Of a stretch of 64,000 bases of DNA, positions 14,601 to 25,217 are shown in pieces (position 1 is the stretch's first letter; each line of letters starts with the position of its first letter). The translations under genes were made by a program, and so were the position numbers. The stretch covers positions 750,001 to 814,000 of the forward strand of contig JAIUJO010000148.1 in the NCBI GenBank assembly GCA_023846275.1, written 5' to 3'. The stretch comes from Vanilla planifolia (Eukaryota > Streptophyta > Magnoliopsida > Asparagales > Orchidaceae). A model generated the notes under the pieces. That model worked only from the letters and a program-made list of their open reading frames with translations. It did not search any database and had not been told where the DNA came from.

Positions 14601-17600
14601 GAGTAGAGTAAAATAGAGTAGAGTATAGCAAAGCTAGTTAAGTTAGGATAGGCTAAGCTAGACTTGAGTGGTGTAGAGTAGAGTGGAGTAGAGTAAAGTA
14701 GAGCTTGGATAGGCTGGGCTAAGCTAAGCTAGGCTAAGTTAGAGTTGATTAGAGTAGAGTATCGCATATTACTATATAGTAGAGTAGAGCAGAGTAAAGT
14801 AGAGTTGAGCTAGGTTAAGTTACGTTAGGCTAAGCTAGGTTTGAGTAGGCTAGGCTAGGTAAGGCTACGCTTGAGTAGAGTAGAGTAGAGTAGAGCTTGG
14901 TTAGGCTGGGCTAGGCAAGAGTACAATAGAACATATCAGTATATAGTAGTGTATAGAAGAGCAGAGTAGAATAGAGTAGAGTTAAGCAGAGCAGAGTAGA
15001 GTAGATCTACTTTAGGCTAGACTAGGCTAGGTTAAAGTAGAGTAGAGTAGAGTAAAGTGAAGTAGAGTAGAATAGAGCTAGGTTACGCTAGGCTAGGCAA
15101 GGCTAAGTTAGAGTAGAGTAGTGTAGAGTATAATAGACTAGAGTAGAGTAGTGTAGAGTAGAGTAAAGTAGAGAAGAGCTATGTTAGGCTAGGCTAAGCT
15201 AGGTTATGTTAAACTAGACTAGAATGGAGTAGAGTAGATTAAAGTAGATTGGAGTAGAGCAGATTATAGCAAAGAAGAGTATAGCAAAATAGAACTCAGT
15301 AAAGTATAGCAAAGCAGAGTAGGGTAGAGTAGCTCAAAGTAGAGCAAAGCATATTAGAGTAGAGTAGAGTAGAGTATAGTAGAGCTAAGTTAGGCTAGGC
15401 TAGAGTAGAGTAGAGTAGAGTAAAGGTTGCTTCGATTTGGCTTGGTTAGGCTAAGTTTGAGTAGGCTAGAGTAGATTAGAGTAGAGTAGAGGAGAATATA
15501 GTAGAGTTATGTTAGGCTAGGTTAGGTTAGGCTAGGCTAGGGTAGGTTAGGCATGGCTAGGCTAGGCTAAAGAAAAGAAGAGTAGAGTAGAGTAGAGTAG
15601 AGTAAAGTAGAGCGAGGTTAGGCATGGCATGGCTTGGCTATGATAGATTAGAGTAGAGTAGAGCAGAGTAGAATATAGTAGAGCAGAGCAAAGTAGAGCA
15701 GAGTAAAGCAGATAAGAGCTGAACAAAGAAGAGCAAGGAAGACCAAAGAAGAGCTACGTTATGCTATTCTAGGCTAGGCATGCCTCGAGTAAAGTAGAGT
15801 AGAGTAGAGCAGAGGTAGTTTGGGCTAGGCTAGGCTACGCTAGATTTGAGTCGAGTAGAGTAGAGTAGAGTAGAGGAGAGTAGAGTAGGGAAAAGTTAGG
15901 CTAGGATAGTTTAAGCTAACCTTGGGTTGGCTCGACAAGGCTAAGCTAGGCTAAAGTAAAGTATAGTCAAATAGAGTAGAGTAGAGGAGAGTAGAGTAAA
16001 GTAGAGCTAGGTTAGGGATTGTAAGGCTAGGCTAGGTTGGAGTAGAGTTTAGTAGTATAGAGTAAATTAATGCAGAGCAAAGTTGAGCAGAGCAGAGTAG
16101 AGAGGAGCATAGTAGAGTTGAGTAGAGTAGAGTAGAGAATGGCAGAGTAGAACAGAGTAGAGCAGAGCAGAACTAAGTTAGGCAAGGCTATTCTGGGCTA
16201 GAGTAGAGTAGTCTAAAGCTAGTGAAGCTAGGCTAAGCTAGGCTAGGTTAGAGTAGAGTAGAGAAGAGTAAAGTAAAAGAAAGTAGAGAAGAGTAGAATA
16301 GAATAGAGTAGAGTACAGCAAAGTAAAGCTGAGCTGAGCTAGATTAGGCTAGGCTAGGCTAAGCAAGGCTAGACTACATTAGGGTAGAGCTAGGTTATAT
16401 TATGCTAGGCTAGGATAGGTTACAGTAGAGTAGAGTAGAGTATAGAAGAGCTAGGATAGGTTAGGCAATGCTAGGCTAAGTTAGGCTAGGCTAGGCTAGA
16501 GTAGAGTAGAGCTAAGTAGAGTAGAGTCTAGATTAGGCTTGGCTAGGATAGGCTAGGCTAGAGTATAATAGAGAAGAGTAAAGTATAGCAAGCAAAGAAT
16601 TGTAGTGCAGAGCAAGGAAAAGCAGAGCATTACAGAGCTGAGCTGAGTAGAGCTAAGTTAGGCTTGGCCAGGTGAGGTTAGAGTAGAGTAGAGTGCAGCT
16701 AGGTAAGCTTTGCTAGGCTAGGCAAGGCAAGAGTAGAGTAGAGTAAAGCAGAGTAGAGTAGAATAGAGTAGAGTAGAGTTGATTAGAGTGGAGTTGAGTA
16801 GAGCTAAGATAAACTAGGCTAGGCTAAGGTAGGGTAGGCTAGATTAGAGTAGAGTAAAGTAGAGTGGAGTATAGTAGAGCTCAGTTTGGCTAGGCTAAGC
16901 TAGGTTTGACTAGAGTAGAATAGAGTAGAGTAGAGTAGAAAAAGGCAAAGCAAAGTAGATCAAAGTAAAGCAGAGCAAAGCAGAGTAGAGTAGAGCAGAG
17001 CATAGAAGAGAAGAGAAGAGTAGAGCAGAAAAGAGCAAAGTAGAGTAGAGAAGAGTAGAGTAGAGCAGAGAAGAGTGGAATATAGTAGAGTAGAGCCTAT
17101 GTGAGGCTAGGCTAGGCTTGGCAAGGCAAGGTTATACTCGGGTTGGCAATGCTAGGTTAGGTTAGGCTAGAATAGAGTAAAGTAGTACTGAGCTAAGGCT
17201 TAGTAGGCTAGAGTAGAATAAAATAGAGTAGAGTAGAGTAGTGTAGTGTAGAGTAAGACTAGGCTAGGTTGGTTGAGGTTAGGTTAGGATAGGTTAAGCT
17301 CGAGTGGAGTATAAATATAGCAAAGTAAAGAAGCATAGAGCTATGTTAGGCTTAGTTAGGTTAGAGTAGAATAAAATAGAGTAGAGTACACTAGAGTAGA
17401 GTAGAGTAGAGTAACGTAAGGGTAGGCTATTTTAAGCAAAGTTAGGCTAGGATAAGCTAGGCAAGGCTAGGCTAGGCTAGGTTATGCTAGGCTAAGCTAA
17501 GTTATACTAGAGAAGAGTAGAGTAGAGTACTACAGTACAAAGCTAAGTTAAGCTTAGCTAGGCTAGAGTAGAATAAAACTGTGTAGATTAGAGTAGAGTA

Positions 17601-18077
17601 ATGCTAGGCTAGGCTAAGTAAGGTTAGGTTAGGCTAAGATACGTTAGGCTAGGGTATGGTAGGCATGGGTAGAGTATGGTAGGTCAGGATAGAGTAGAGT
17701 AGAGAAGAGCAAAATAAACTAGAGCAAAAAAGAGCAGAGCAGAGAAGGGTAGAGCATAGTAGAGCAAGGTAGAGTAGATTAGTACAGAGTAGAGTATAAC
17801 ACAGTAGAGTAGAGTAGAGCATAGTAGACTAAAGTAAAGCATAGCAGAGATGAGAATATCAGAGTTGAGTTGAATAGAGCATAGTAGAGAAGAGTATAGC
17901 TAAGTCAGACTAAGCTAGGTTAAGCTACACTCGGCTATGCTACGTTAGGCTAGGCTAGGCTAGGCCTGGCTAGAGTAGAGCATAGTAGAGAAGAGTAGAG
18001 TAGAGCTAGGTTAAGCTAGGCTAGATAAGGCATAGCTATGTTAAAGTCGAGTAGAGTAGAGTAAAGTAGTGTATAGC

Positions 18078-20034
18078 AGAGTAGAGTAGAGTAGAGTAGA
18101 GCTAGGTTAGGCTAACCAAGGATAGGGTAGGCTTGGATATAGTGGAGTAGAGTAGAGCAGAGTATATTATAGTAACGTAGAGCTAAGTTAGGTTAGGCTA
18201 GGCTATAGTAAAGAAGATTATGTATAATAGAGTAGAGCAGAGCAGAGCAAAGTAGAGCAGAGTTGAGTTAGGTTAGGCTAAGCTAAAGTAAAGTAGAGTA
18301 GAGTAGAGCTAGGTTAAGCTAAGAAAAGTTAGGGTAGAGTAGAGTAGAGCAGATTGGAGTAGAGTATAATAGAGTTGAATAAAGAAGAGGAGAGTTAGGT
18401 TTGGCTAGGCTAGACTAGAGTAGAGTAGAATAAAGTAAAGTAGAGTAGAGTAGAGTAAAGGTAGGTTAAGCTAGGCTAGGCAAGACTAGGTTAGAGTAGA
18501 GTTGAGTAGAGCATGACAGAGTAGAGGAGAGCAAAGTAGAATAGAGAAGAGCTAGGTTAGGCTAAGCTAGGCAAGGCTAGGCCAAGCTAGACTAGAATAG
18601 AGTAGAGTAGAGTTAGGTTATGCTAAGTTAGGCTAAGCTAAGTTAGAGTAGAGTAGAATAGAATAGAGTAGACTAGTATGGAGTAAAATAACATAAAGTA
18701 GAGTAGAGTTAGGTTAGGCTAGGCTAGGCTACTGTAGAGTAGAATAGAGTAGAGTATAGTAGAGTAGAGAAAGGTTAGGTTAGGCTTGGCTAAACTAGGC
18801 TAGAGTATAGTAGAGTAGAGTAGACTAAGGCAGAGTAGAGAAGAGCATAATAGAGCAAAGCATAGTAGCACAGAGTAGAGCAAAGTAGAGCAGAGTAGAG
18901 CAAAGCAAAGTAGAGTAGAGCAGAGTTGAGCAAAGCAAAGTAAAGTAGAGTATAGTATAATAGAGCAGAGCAGAGCAAAGCAGAGCAAAGTAAAGCATAA
19001 CAAAAAAGAGAGAAGAGCTAGGTTAGTCTAGGCTTAGTTAAAGTATAGTGAACCAGAGTATAGAAGAGCTAGGTTAGGTTTGGCTATGGTAAGCTAAGTT
19101 AGAATAGAGTCTAATAGAAAAGTATAGATTAGAGTAGAGTATAGTGGACTAGAGTTAAATAGAGTAGAGCTAGGTTAGGCTAAGGTAAGCTAGGATAGAG
19201 TAGCCTAGGCTAGTAAGGCTAGAGTAGAGAGGAGTAGAGAGAGTAGAGTAGAGTATAGTATAGTATAGTAGAGTAGAGTAGAGCTATGTCATGCAAGGTT
19301 AGGCTAAGCAAAGTTAGAGTAGAGTAGAATAGAATAGAGTAAAGTAGAGTAGATTAGAGTAGAGTAGAGCTAGGTTAGGCTAGGCTAGGCTTAGTTTGAG
19401 TAGAGTAGAGTAGAATAGTGTAGAGTAGAGTAGAGTGTAATAGAGTAGAGCTAAGTTTGGCTAGGCTAAGAAAGGATAAACTTGCATAAGTTAGGCTAGG
19501 CTCGCCTAGATTAGAGTAGGGTAGAGTAGAGCTTGGTTTGACCAGGCTTGTATAGGCTAGAGTAGAGTGGAGTAGAGTAGAGCAGAGCTGAGCAGAGTAG
19601 AGAATAGTAAAGTAGAGTAGAGTAGAGCATAATAAAGTAGAGCAGAGCAGAGCAGAGCAAAGAGGAGTAGAACTGTGCAGACTAGAGCAAATTAGAGTAG
19701 AGCTAAGTTAGGCTAAGCAAGGCTATGTTAGGACAGGTTAGAGTAGAGTTGAGTAGTGTAGACAGGAGTATAGTAGAGTGGAGTAGAGTAGAGTAGAGTA
19801 GAGTAGAGTAGAGGTTTGTTTGGTTAGGCTAGTCTACGCTAGGCTAGGTCATGCTAGGAAAGCTTAAAGTAGAGTAGAGTTATGTACAGTAAAGTAAAGT
19901 AGAGCAAGGTTATGTTAGGTTAGGCTAGGCTAGGCTTGGCTAAAGTGGAGTATAATAGAGTGGAGTAGAGTAGAGCAACAAAGAGTAGAGCAAAGTAGAT
20001 CAGAGCAGAGCAGAGAAGAGCAGAGCTAGGTTAG
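18078..20034 (+). repeat. Duplicated array flank, copy 1 (left of LTR1)
   Basis: This array segment is repeated at 29609-31565, 11,531 bp downstream. I counted about seven substitutions plus two 10-bp length changes over about 1.96 kb. Homology begins inside a GTAGA run; immediately upstream the two copies are unrelated (18077 and before against 29608 and before). It runs without a break into LTR1 as its partner runs into LTR3, so flank and LTR were duplicated together. The run of GAGTA words at 19781-19810 has six units here and four in the partner. Confidence 0.92.
20030..20034 (+). repeat. GTTAG flank left of LTR1
   Basis: The five bases before LTR1 are GTTAG, as before and after LTR3. 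The five bases after LTR2 are AGTAG, so the composite element has no matching target-site duplication. GTTAG is a common array word, so on its own it is weak evidence. Confidence 0.6.
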
Positions 20035-20497
20035 TGTTATAACCGATAAAATATTATATGTTTAATCTTCAATAATTCAATTGTGGCTTGGATGATTTCA
20101 GATCGACAGTAGGATGAGCCAGGAGCTCAATTGGAGGCTGTTGGAATTTCTGAAATTTTCTGGGGATTTTTCGGAGCACCGAGAAAATTTTTAAGTAATT
20201 TTCCCTGTTTAATTAGATTTTTGGAAATTCGAAAATCTATTTAAATCGGTCCATTAGATTTTTTAAACCGGAATTTGGTTTTTTACCCCGCGTGAATCGG
20301 ATCGGAGCGGTTCAGCGAAGGCGGGGGCGGTTCGCCGAGTACGTTTGCACGTGCGGTTGGATAAGCCGCGGATAAGCGGATCGGACGGACGAGAACAGCG
20401 GTGGAGATTAACCGGCTGATCGGGGTTAAGCGGCGTTATTAGAAGGTCAACAGGCGCTCAATGGGTTCTTAACGGGTTATTACCGGTTTAAGCGGGG

Positions 20498-20504
20498 TAT
20501 TTAA
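20498..20504 (+). promoter_or_regulatory. TATA-like box of LTR1
   Basis: TATTTAA lies 24 bp upstream of TTAGGGTTT. Box and spacing are kept in LTR3 and closely in LTR2 (26206-26212, 25 bp upstream), while surrounding bases differ. A start site near 20525-20535 is inferred. Confidence 0.5.
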
Positions 20505-20521
20505 CCGAAACTGTTCGGCTG

Positions 20522-20530
20522 TTAGGGTTT
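20522..20530 (+). promoter_or_regulatory. Telo-box-like TTAGGGTTT, LTR1
   Basis: TTAGGGTTT is the reverse of the AAACCCTAA telo-box found near start sites of many plant genes. It is present at the equivalent place in all three LTRs (also 26231-26239 and 32053-32061). A related CTAGGGTTT occurs at about 21130 and 32661. Confidence 0.45.
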
Positions 20531-20536
20531 CGAGCG

Positions 20537-20740
20537 TTGGCCGGAGACGAAGTGTTTGCGGCGAACGGCGATACTTTCTGGCAGCCATTCAAGGGGCTTT
20601 TTGTACCTGGAGGTTTGCGGGACCGAGGAGAATCGATTGGTACCGGTTTCGTTCGGCGAGGAGCAGCGGTTGGTCGCGTGCGAGCTTCACCGTCGCCGGA
20701 GAAGAAAGGTAGGAAATTCATATCTAAATTAGTTATTTAG
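20537..20740 (+). other. Leader reading frame in LTR1 (no ATG)
   Basis: An open frame of about 67 codons just after the presumed start site. The same frame is open in LTR2 (26243-26452) and LTR3 (32068-32271). Shared words include EVFAANGD, QPFKG, GTGFV, RGAAV and VRASPSP. Against LTR2 the only length change is 3 bp. LTR2 begins with ATG; here the aligned position is GCG-TTG. A good splice donor (AAAG|GTAGG, GT at 20709) lies near the end of the shared part. It may be a short leader peptide or a chance open frame in GC-rich sequence. No known family is recognised. Confidence 0.3.
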
Positions 20741-21830
20741 CAAATTAAAAATATGGATTATTTTGCAAATAGCTACCGGAGCATGCGGATTGTGGTTTTT
20801 GAAATTGATTAATGCAAATTATTGATTTTAGCATTTTAGGGTTTTCGGAAAATTATACCCGCCGAATTCGGAAATTTTACCGAGCATGTGTTGATTCGAT
20901 TATGTGCTTTAATCATGTTAAGATAGTATAAAATGCTGAAATTTGTTTAATTTCATAGATTGTTAAAATGGGTATCGGATGAAACTTCGGCGGAAATTTT
21001 GATTGAACCTTAGAAATTAGTGGCATTATTGAAACATTAGGATAGTACAAACATCGGACTTTGTTTCTCCTTGATCTCGGTCGCCGGAAATCGACGGGGA
21101 AAACGGAATTTTCCCGGAGGAATCGTCGGCTAGGGTTTCGCGGGCGCCGGGCGGAGGAAGGAGATGGATTAGATTAATTACGGTCTAGTTAATTAAGTAA
21201 TTGTAATTATTCAATATTTATTAATAATTAAATGCTAAACGTCGGCTGGAAATTTGGATTAAATATTCGACTGGTGGGTTCTCGATTCAGCGCGAAGACC
21301 CGAACCGGTGGCGAGATCCGGTTCAGGAGATTCGGCGCGGACGAACGGCGCGGCGCGGAGGAAAATTTAATTTCGGAAATTAATCGGAATTTTTGGAAAA
21401 AGGATATATTTGGAATTTAAATTTTATTCGGAAATTTATTCCGAATTTCGGAGAATGGATTAAGGGCGGAAATTGATTTTGGAATTTAAAAATTTCCTAA
21501 AGTGAGAAAAAGGTGATTTTAGGAAATCACATAGCCAAGTTGAAATTGACTGTTGGAAATTATCCATAAATTCAGTGCAGCTGGATTAGTTGGAAGGAAG
21601 TGTGACACTTGGGTAAGTGCTACCAGAATAGTCAGAATTTTGGTACAGTTTGTGTTGCTTGGATGGCAATGGCATGGTTTGAGTCAGTTTACTCAGTGTT
21701 GGCATATTTCACGGATTGGCATATTGGACCGGACTACTATAGACCCTATATGATGTTTTAGGGTAGTTGTGGTAGGTAACTGTGCGGTTCAGACTTAGAT
21801 TCCACAGTATACATGTGACTGATAGGCGCC

Positions 21831-22104
21831 ATGCGTGTTTCGAGATGGGCGTATCCCACTGGCATGCTACCTGGAACCCCAGGCTAGGTTGTGATGCGTG
21901 TTTCGAGATGGGCAATCCCACTGGCATGCTTTGCCTAGGTGCCATGCGTGTTTCGAGATGGGCAATCCCACTGGCATGCTATATAGACGCTGAGGTGTCG
22001 GGTGCTAGGCGTTATGATGCGTGTTTCGAGATGGGCGTATCCCACTGGCATGCTTTGCCTAAGCGCCATGCATGTTTCGAGATGGGCGATCCCACTGGCA
22101 TGCT
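21831..22104 (+). repeat. Five-copy ~37-bp repeat in LTR1
   Basis: Five copies of a unit beginning ATGCGTGTTTCGAGATGGGC and ending CCCACTGGCATGCT start at about 21831, 21894, 21944, 22017 and 22068, separated by 13-37 bp of other sequence. Units vary at the centre (GGCGTATCCC, GGCAATCCC, GGCGATCCC). LTR3 has the same five; LTR2 has two with a different core. The repeat makes frames rich in CFEMG and SHWHA words, which are by-products. Confidence 0.88.
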
Positions 22105-22970
22105 ACCTGGAAGCCCAGAGGAGAGCTACTATTGTGTGACTGGGGTGATTGTGGTTGGTCAGAGTCTGGGACTGAGAGTGCCTTTCCACCCTACATTGTT
22201 ATGCTGTATTCCTATACTCTTGCTATTATCCTTCTCTTGCATGTGAGTTTTTACTAGCTGTCTTTCCTACTGGGCGTAGCTCACTCCTTTATTATCTATA
22301 TTTTTCCAGCGGCTCGACAGCCTTGACGCCACCCAGATTAGGTGGGATCGTGGTCAGCAGGCTAGTGGAGGATATCTGATCTGTGATTTTCTGAGACATT
22401 TTGGTTAGTGTGATTGATACTATTGGATGTATTCAGGGAGACTGTTATCCTTATGTCATGTAATATGTGAGGGTGATTCTGACTTATGTATCTAGTTGGA
22501 TGATATTTTATTTGTTGGACTTGGATCTTATTCTTTTGATGTAGTTTCCATTCACTGTTTTACTTTATTGCCTTGGTAGTATAGTGTGTGGAGTGCCATA
22601 TTTTATCTGAGGATGTTATGTATTTTATTTTTGATGGTGAGGTCATTACATGACTATGGAACTTAACCGTGGGGGTTTAGACTTCTATTAGATCGGTTCT
22701 CCTACCAATATGGGTTAGGAGTATTGGGTCTAGTAGGAGTAACATTGCGCGAGTTCATCAGTTAATTCAGGAGTCATGAATCCTGATTTGACGGTGTACC
22801 TGGGAGATGGGATCCACATTGTTAAGGAAAGTAGGTGTGTAATGATGTGTTATATCCTATGTTTTTCGTAGGCTACTCAGGTTGGTATGGGACGATCTGA
22901 GCTGTCTATATGTAAAGAAAAAAAATATATGCCAAAAATCAGCTTAGGAAAAAATGGGGTGTAACAAGAG

Positions 22971-22984
22971 TGGTATCAGAGCCC
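22971..22984 (+). other. Primer binding site (initiator tRNA-Met)
   Basis: TGGTATCAGAGCCC lies four bases after the LTR end. TGGTATCAGAGC is complementary to the 3' end of plant initiator tRNA-Met and is the usual primer site of plant Ty3/gypsy and Ty1/copia elements. It shows that 20035-22966 is the 5' LTR and that the element reads on the + strand. Confidence 0.93.
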
Positions 22985-23081
22985 TAGGTTAGGATGGTGG
23001 GGCTAGACATGTATAGAAGTTCAACCCAAGGTGGCGAGAACTGTTGGTCATTTTATTATACTATGGTAGTCCGTATGCCAA

Positions 23082-23867
23082 ATGCCAAATGACGACTCTA
23101 ATGCCAGATTAGTTGCTTTTGACAGTATGGCTGGTACCAGGAGACTTCCCTTTCGTGGAGCAGCTAGAGGCAGACCTGTATCTGCTACTCCTACCCCAGA
23201 GACGATCCCAGCATTGCCAGTTGAGCCAGCCGTGGATCGTTGGATCGATGCCTTTATGCGGTTGCGTCCGCGGAGCTTCAGAGGGTCGGCTGACCCAGCG
23301 GTGGCTGATGACTGGATGGCTCATATGCTTGAGCTGTTTGATGCCTTGGGATGTCCACTTGGCAGGAGGGTAGTACTTGCTGCTTTAGTATTGGAGGGAG
23401 AGGCTGCTACCTGGTGGAGAGGCCAGCGGCGCGCTGTGTTTGGGGTGGTCCAGAACAGCGAGATAGCTTGGGAGGACTTTGTTGAGGCATTCAGGGAGTG
23501 CTACATTCCGGCTTCTGCCATGTCTCAGTTCAGGAGGGACCTTATACACCTCAGGCAGGACCAGATGTCAGTGAATGACTACTTATCGAGATTCACTTAT
23601 CTGGCGAGGTATGCCGCAGAGCTGGTACCATCTGAGGAGCGCAGATGTGAGATGTTCTTGGAGGGACTTCGTCCTATGCTACAGCGTCAGTTGGTTGTGA
23701 GTCGGTTTGCCAGATTTCGTGACTTAGTGGAGGCTGCGAGATCCGTTGAGCTTATTGACATCCGGATGGAGGCCCAGAGAAAGGATCACAACAAGAGGAA
23801 GGAATTCAGAAATGCCCAACAGAACAAAAAGGGCAAGAGACACATAGGTCACCGTGGTACTCAATAG
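23082..23867 (+). pseudogene. gag: gag, capsid-like region, ends at in-frame TAG
   Basis: This 261-codon frame encodes the N-terminal part of a Ty3/gypsy Gag, the structural protein that forms cytoplasmic particles around element RNA. Residues about 63-112 hold the family pattern RSFRGSADP...W...CP...A..LEGEAATWW, and about 130-178 hold W-EDFVEAFRECY...QFRRDL...Q...MSVNDYLSRF-YLARYA, typical of the retrotransposon gag domain. A basic Lys/Arg/Gln-rich tail follows (232-261). The frame stops at TAG 23865-23867, and the same frame resumes at once and holds the zinc knuckle, so the stop is a nonsense change inside one long gag-pol frame, plausibly CAG to TAG. I chose ATG 23082 because it opens the long frame; ATGCCAA is doubled just upstream. 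Confidence 0.9.
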
Positions 23868-24191
23868 GGCGTGTTCCAGCCACGGCCTATTTCCGAGAGG
23901 CCAGTGCAACAAACAGGTATTCGAACTGGGGGTATTATTTGCTACCACTGTCAGCAGCCAGGACACATAAGGTACGACTGCCCAGAATGGAAGAAACAGA
24001 GGATCACAGGACCTGTTGGTTCATCTGGGGGACAGCCCAGAGTATTTGCATTAACTCAGCAGCAGGCTTCAGAGTCACCAGAGGTGATCACAGGTATGCT
24101 TTATTTTGGCAACATGCAGTGCGTGACTTTGTTTGATACTGGTGCATCTCATTCTTTTGTTGCTGCGAGGATCTGGAATCAGATATCATGA
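23868..24191 (+). pseudogene. gag-pol: gag zinc knuckle and start of protease
   Basis: It continues the gag frame after the TAG. A CCHC zinc knuckle (C-x2-C-x4-H-x4-C, residues CYHCQQPGHIRYDC) is encoded at 23940-23981 and would bind element RNA. The aspartic protease active site follows, LFDTGASHSFV, with D-T-G at 24135-24143; this enzyme cuts the polyprotein. TGA at 24189-24191 breaks the frame just after the active site, and the next codons continue the protease in the same frame. A C-to-T change in a CGA codon would explain it. One zinc knuckle fits a plant chromovirus. Confidence 0.9.
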
Positions 24192-24617
24192 TCCAAGGGT
24201 TATTTAAAAGAACCCTTACTGGTTAGGCTTCCTGATGGGAAAGAGATTCCCGCTGTTCAGAAGACTGATGGGTTTATTCTGATTAGTGGACACGAGTTCG
24301 TGACAGAGTTGATATGTGTGCCGCTAACAGAGTTTGACATCATTTTGGGGATGGATTGGTTGTGCTACCATGCAGTGGTTCTGGATTGTTGCGAGAAGAA
24401 GGTTAGGATCAGGGTGCCTGGTTCGAAGGATGTGATATACTTTGGTTTGAATAGGCAGATTCCCCTGATCTCAGTTCTTCAGGCAAAGAGGCTAGTGAGT
24501 AAGGGTTGTACTGGTTGGTTGGCTTATGTGACAGATAGTCAAGCCACCACTACCCCTTTGTCAAATATTCCAGTGGTGAGAGACTTCCCTATGGTTTTTC
24601 CAGAGGAGTTGCCTTGA
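24192..24617 (+). pseudogene. pol: Protease C-terminal part and protease-RT linker
   Basis: Same frame as gag. The first 36 codons complete the protease mid-part; then comes the conserved FDIILGMDWL motif near 24330-24359, the usual second half of a Ty3/gypsy protease (the ILGMDWL box). A linker follows, ending VVRDFPMVFPEELP, the sequence that normally leads into reverse transcriptase. TGA at 24615-24617 replaces what is typically a Gly codon in a PGLPP context. ATG or GTG codons inside this stretch are unlikely to be real starts. Confidence 0.88.
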
Positions 24618-25103
24618 CTTCCACCAGCTAGGGAAGTGGAGTTTTCGATTGAGTTGGAGGCAGGAGTAGCTCCTATTGCTAGAGCTCCCTACAGGATGGC
24701 TCCAGTCGAGCTAGCAGAGTTGAAGACTCAGTTGCAGGACCTATTAGACAAGGGACTCATACGCCCCAGTTGTTCACCTTGGGGTGCCCCTGTCTTATTC
24801 GTCAAGAAAAAAGATGGTAGTATGAGGCTGTGTGTGGATTATAGGGAATTGAATAAGGTTACGATTCGTAACCGGTACCGTTTACCACGTATTGATTATT
24901 TACTAGAACTGAATTTGAAGCAAAGGAGATGGTTAGAGTTGATAATAGACTATGAGCTGGTGATAAATTACTGCGAGGGTAAGGCTAATCCTGTTGTTGA
25001 TGCTTTGAGCACGCACGTAGTTATGCATACTATGTTAGTCTCTGACTCTATACTAGACTTGGATTTGGATGTTGAAAGATGTCAGGAACAGTTGTCTGTT
25101 TAG
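24618..25103 (+). pseudogene. pol: RT fingers joined to RNase H end by internal deletion
   Basis: Continues in frame. The N-terminal RT part is clear: REVEFSIEL, then APYRMAP, then [29 protein letters not shown] and YRLPRID. Immediately after PRID-Y-LL (about 24897-24912) the protein passes to [31 protein letters not shown], the end of a Ty3/gypsy RNase H. The RT palm with its catalytic Y-x-D-D, the thumb, the connection and most RNase H catalytic residues are missing. The deletion kept the frame. The frame stops at TAG 25101-25103. It cannot make active RT. Confidence 0.9.
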
Positions 25104-25217
25104 AGACTGGTTCACAGACTCAGCTCGTTGACTATTCGAGCTGACTGGTTATCTGAGATGCGTGATCTTCAGCTTTGTGATGAAGAGCTGAAGGAGAAGT
25201 TTGAGTTGGCATCGCAG
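25104..25217 (+). pseudogene. pol: Remnant of RNase H-integrase linker
   Basis: After the TAG at 25101 the same frame stays open and shows SLTIRADWLSEMRDLQLCDEELKEKF, resembling the spacer between RNase H and the integrase zinc finger. It ends near 25218, where the similarity jumps to a region after the integrase core and the frame changes by one. No HHCC zinc finger is seen. Confidence 0.65.

Larger units (their letters stand above)
1..20034 (+). repeat. Pentamer-mosaic satellite array, left segment
   Basis: A continuous array of diverged 5-bp words. A blocks are CTAGG/TTAGG (seen as GGCTA, GGTTA) and B blocks are GTAGA with point variants GTAAA, GCAGA, GCAAA and GTATA. A blocks typically open with CTAGG-TTAGG, and B usually resumes through CTAGA-GTAGA. 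Between 6118 and 7236, A-block starts are spaced 66, 111, 61, 103, 60, 125, 96, 61, 86, 106, 71, 76 and 96 bp; ten of thirteen are 5n+1. Perfect GTAGA runs rarely exceed eight units, so the array is old or not strongly homogenised. CpG is rare. I see no inverted segment, host gene or RNA gene here. Longer A blocks lie near 1982-2047 and 2847-2931. Minus-strand open frames come only from the period of 5. Satellite identity is clear; chromosomal role is unknown. Confidence 0.93.
20035..22966 (+). mobile_element. LTR1: 5' LTR of Ty3/gypsy chromovirus
   Basis: A 2,932-bp LTR starting TGTTAT and ending TGTAACA (inverted termini TGTTA/TAACA), followed after four bases by a primer binding site. It contains a GC- and CpG-rich promoter-like section (about 20280-20720), a TATA-like box, TTAGGGTTT motifs, AT-rich middle sequence and five copies of a roughly 37-bp repeat (21831-22104). 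It matches LTR3 at 31566-34497 with no length difference that I found and about 34 substitutions (roughly 1.2%). LTR2 matches well only at its first ~140 bp and last ~850 bp. LTRs of nearly 3 kb with a Met-tRNA primer site suit the Tekay/Del lineage; that lineage call is inferred from general features. Confidence 0.93.

Noticed and set aside
21232-21420. 62-codon + strand frame in the AT-rich middle of LTR1 (also 32763 in LTR3)
   Set aside because: Not open in the aligned part of LTR2, no start context, and it ends in low-complexity AT sequence.
23109-23966. Open frames overlapping gag on both strands
   Set aside because: They are shadows of gag; gag-domain motifs occur only in the frame starting at 23082.
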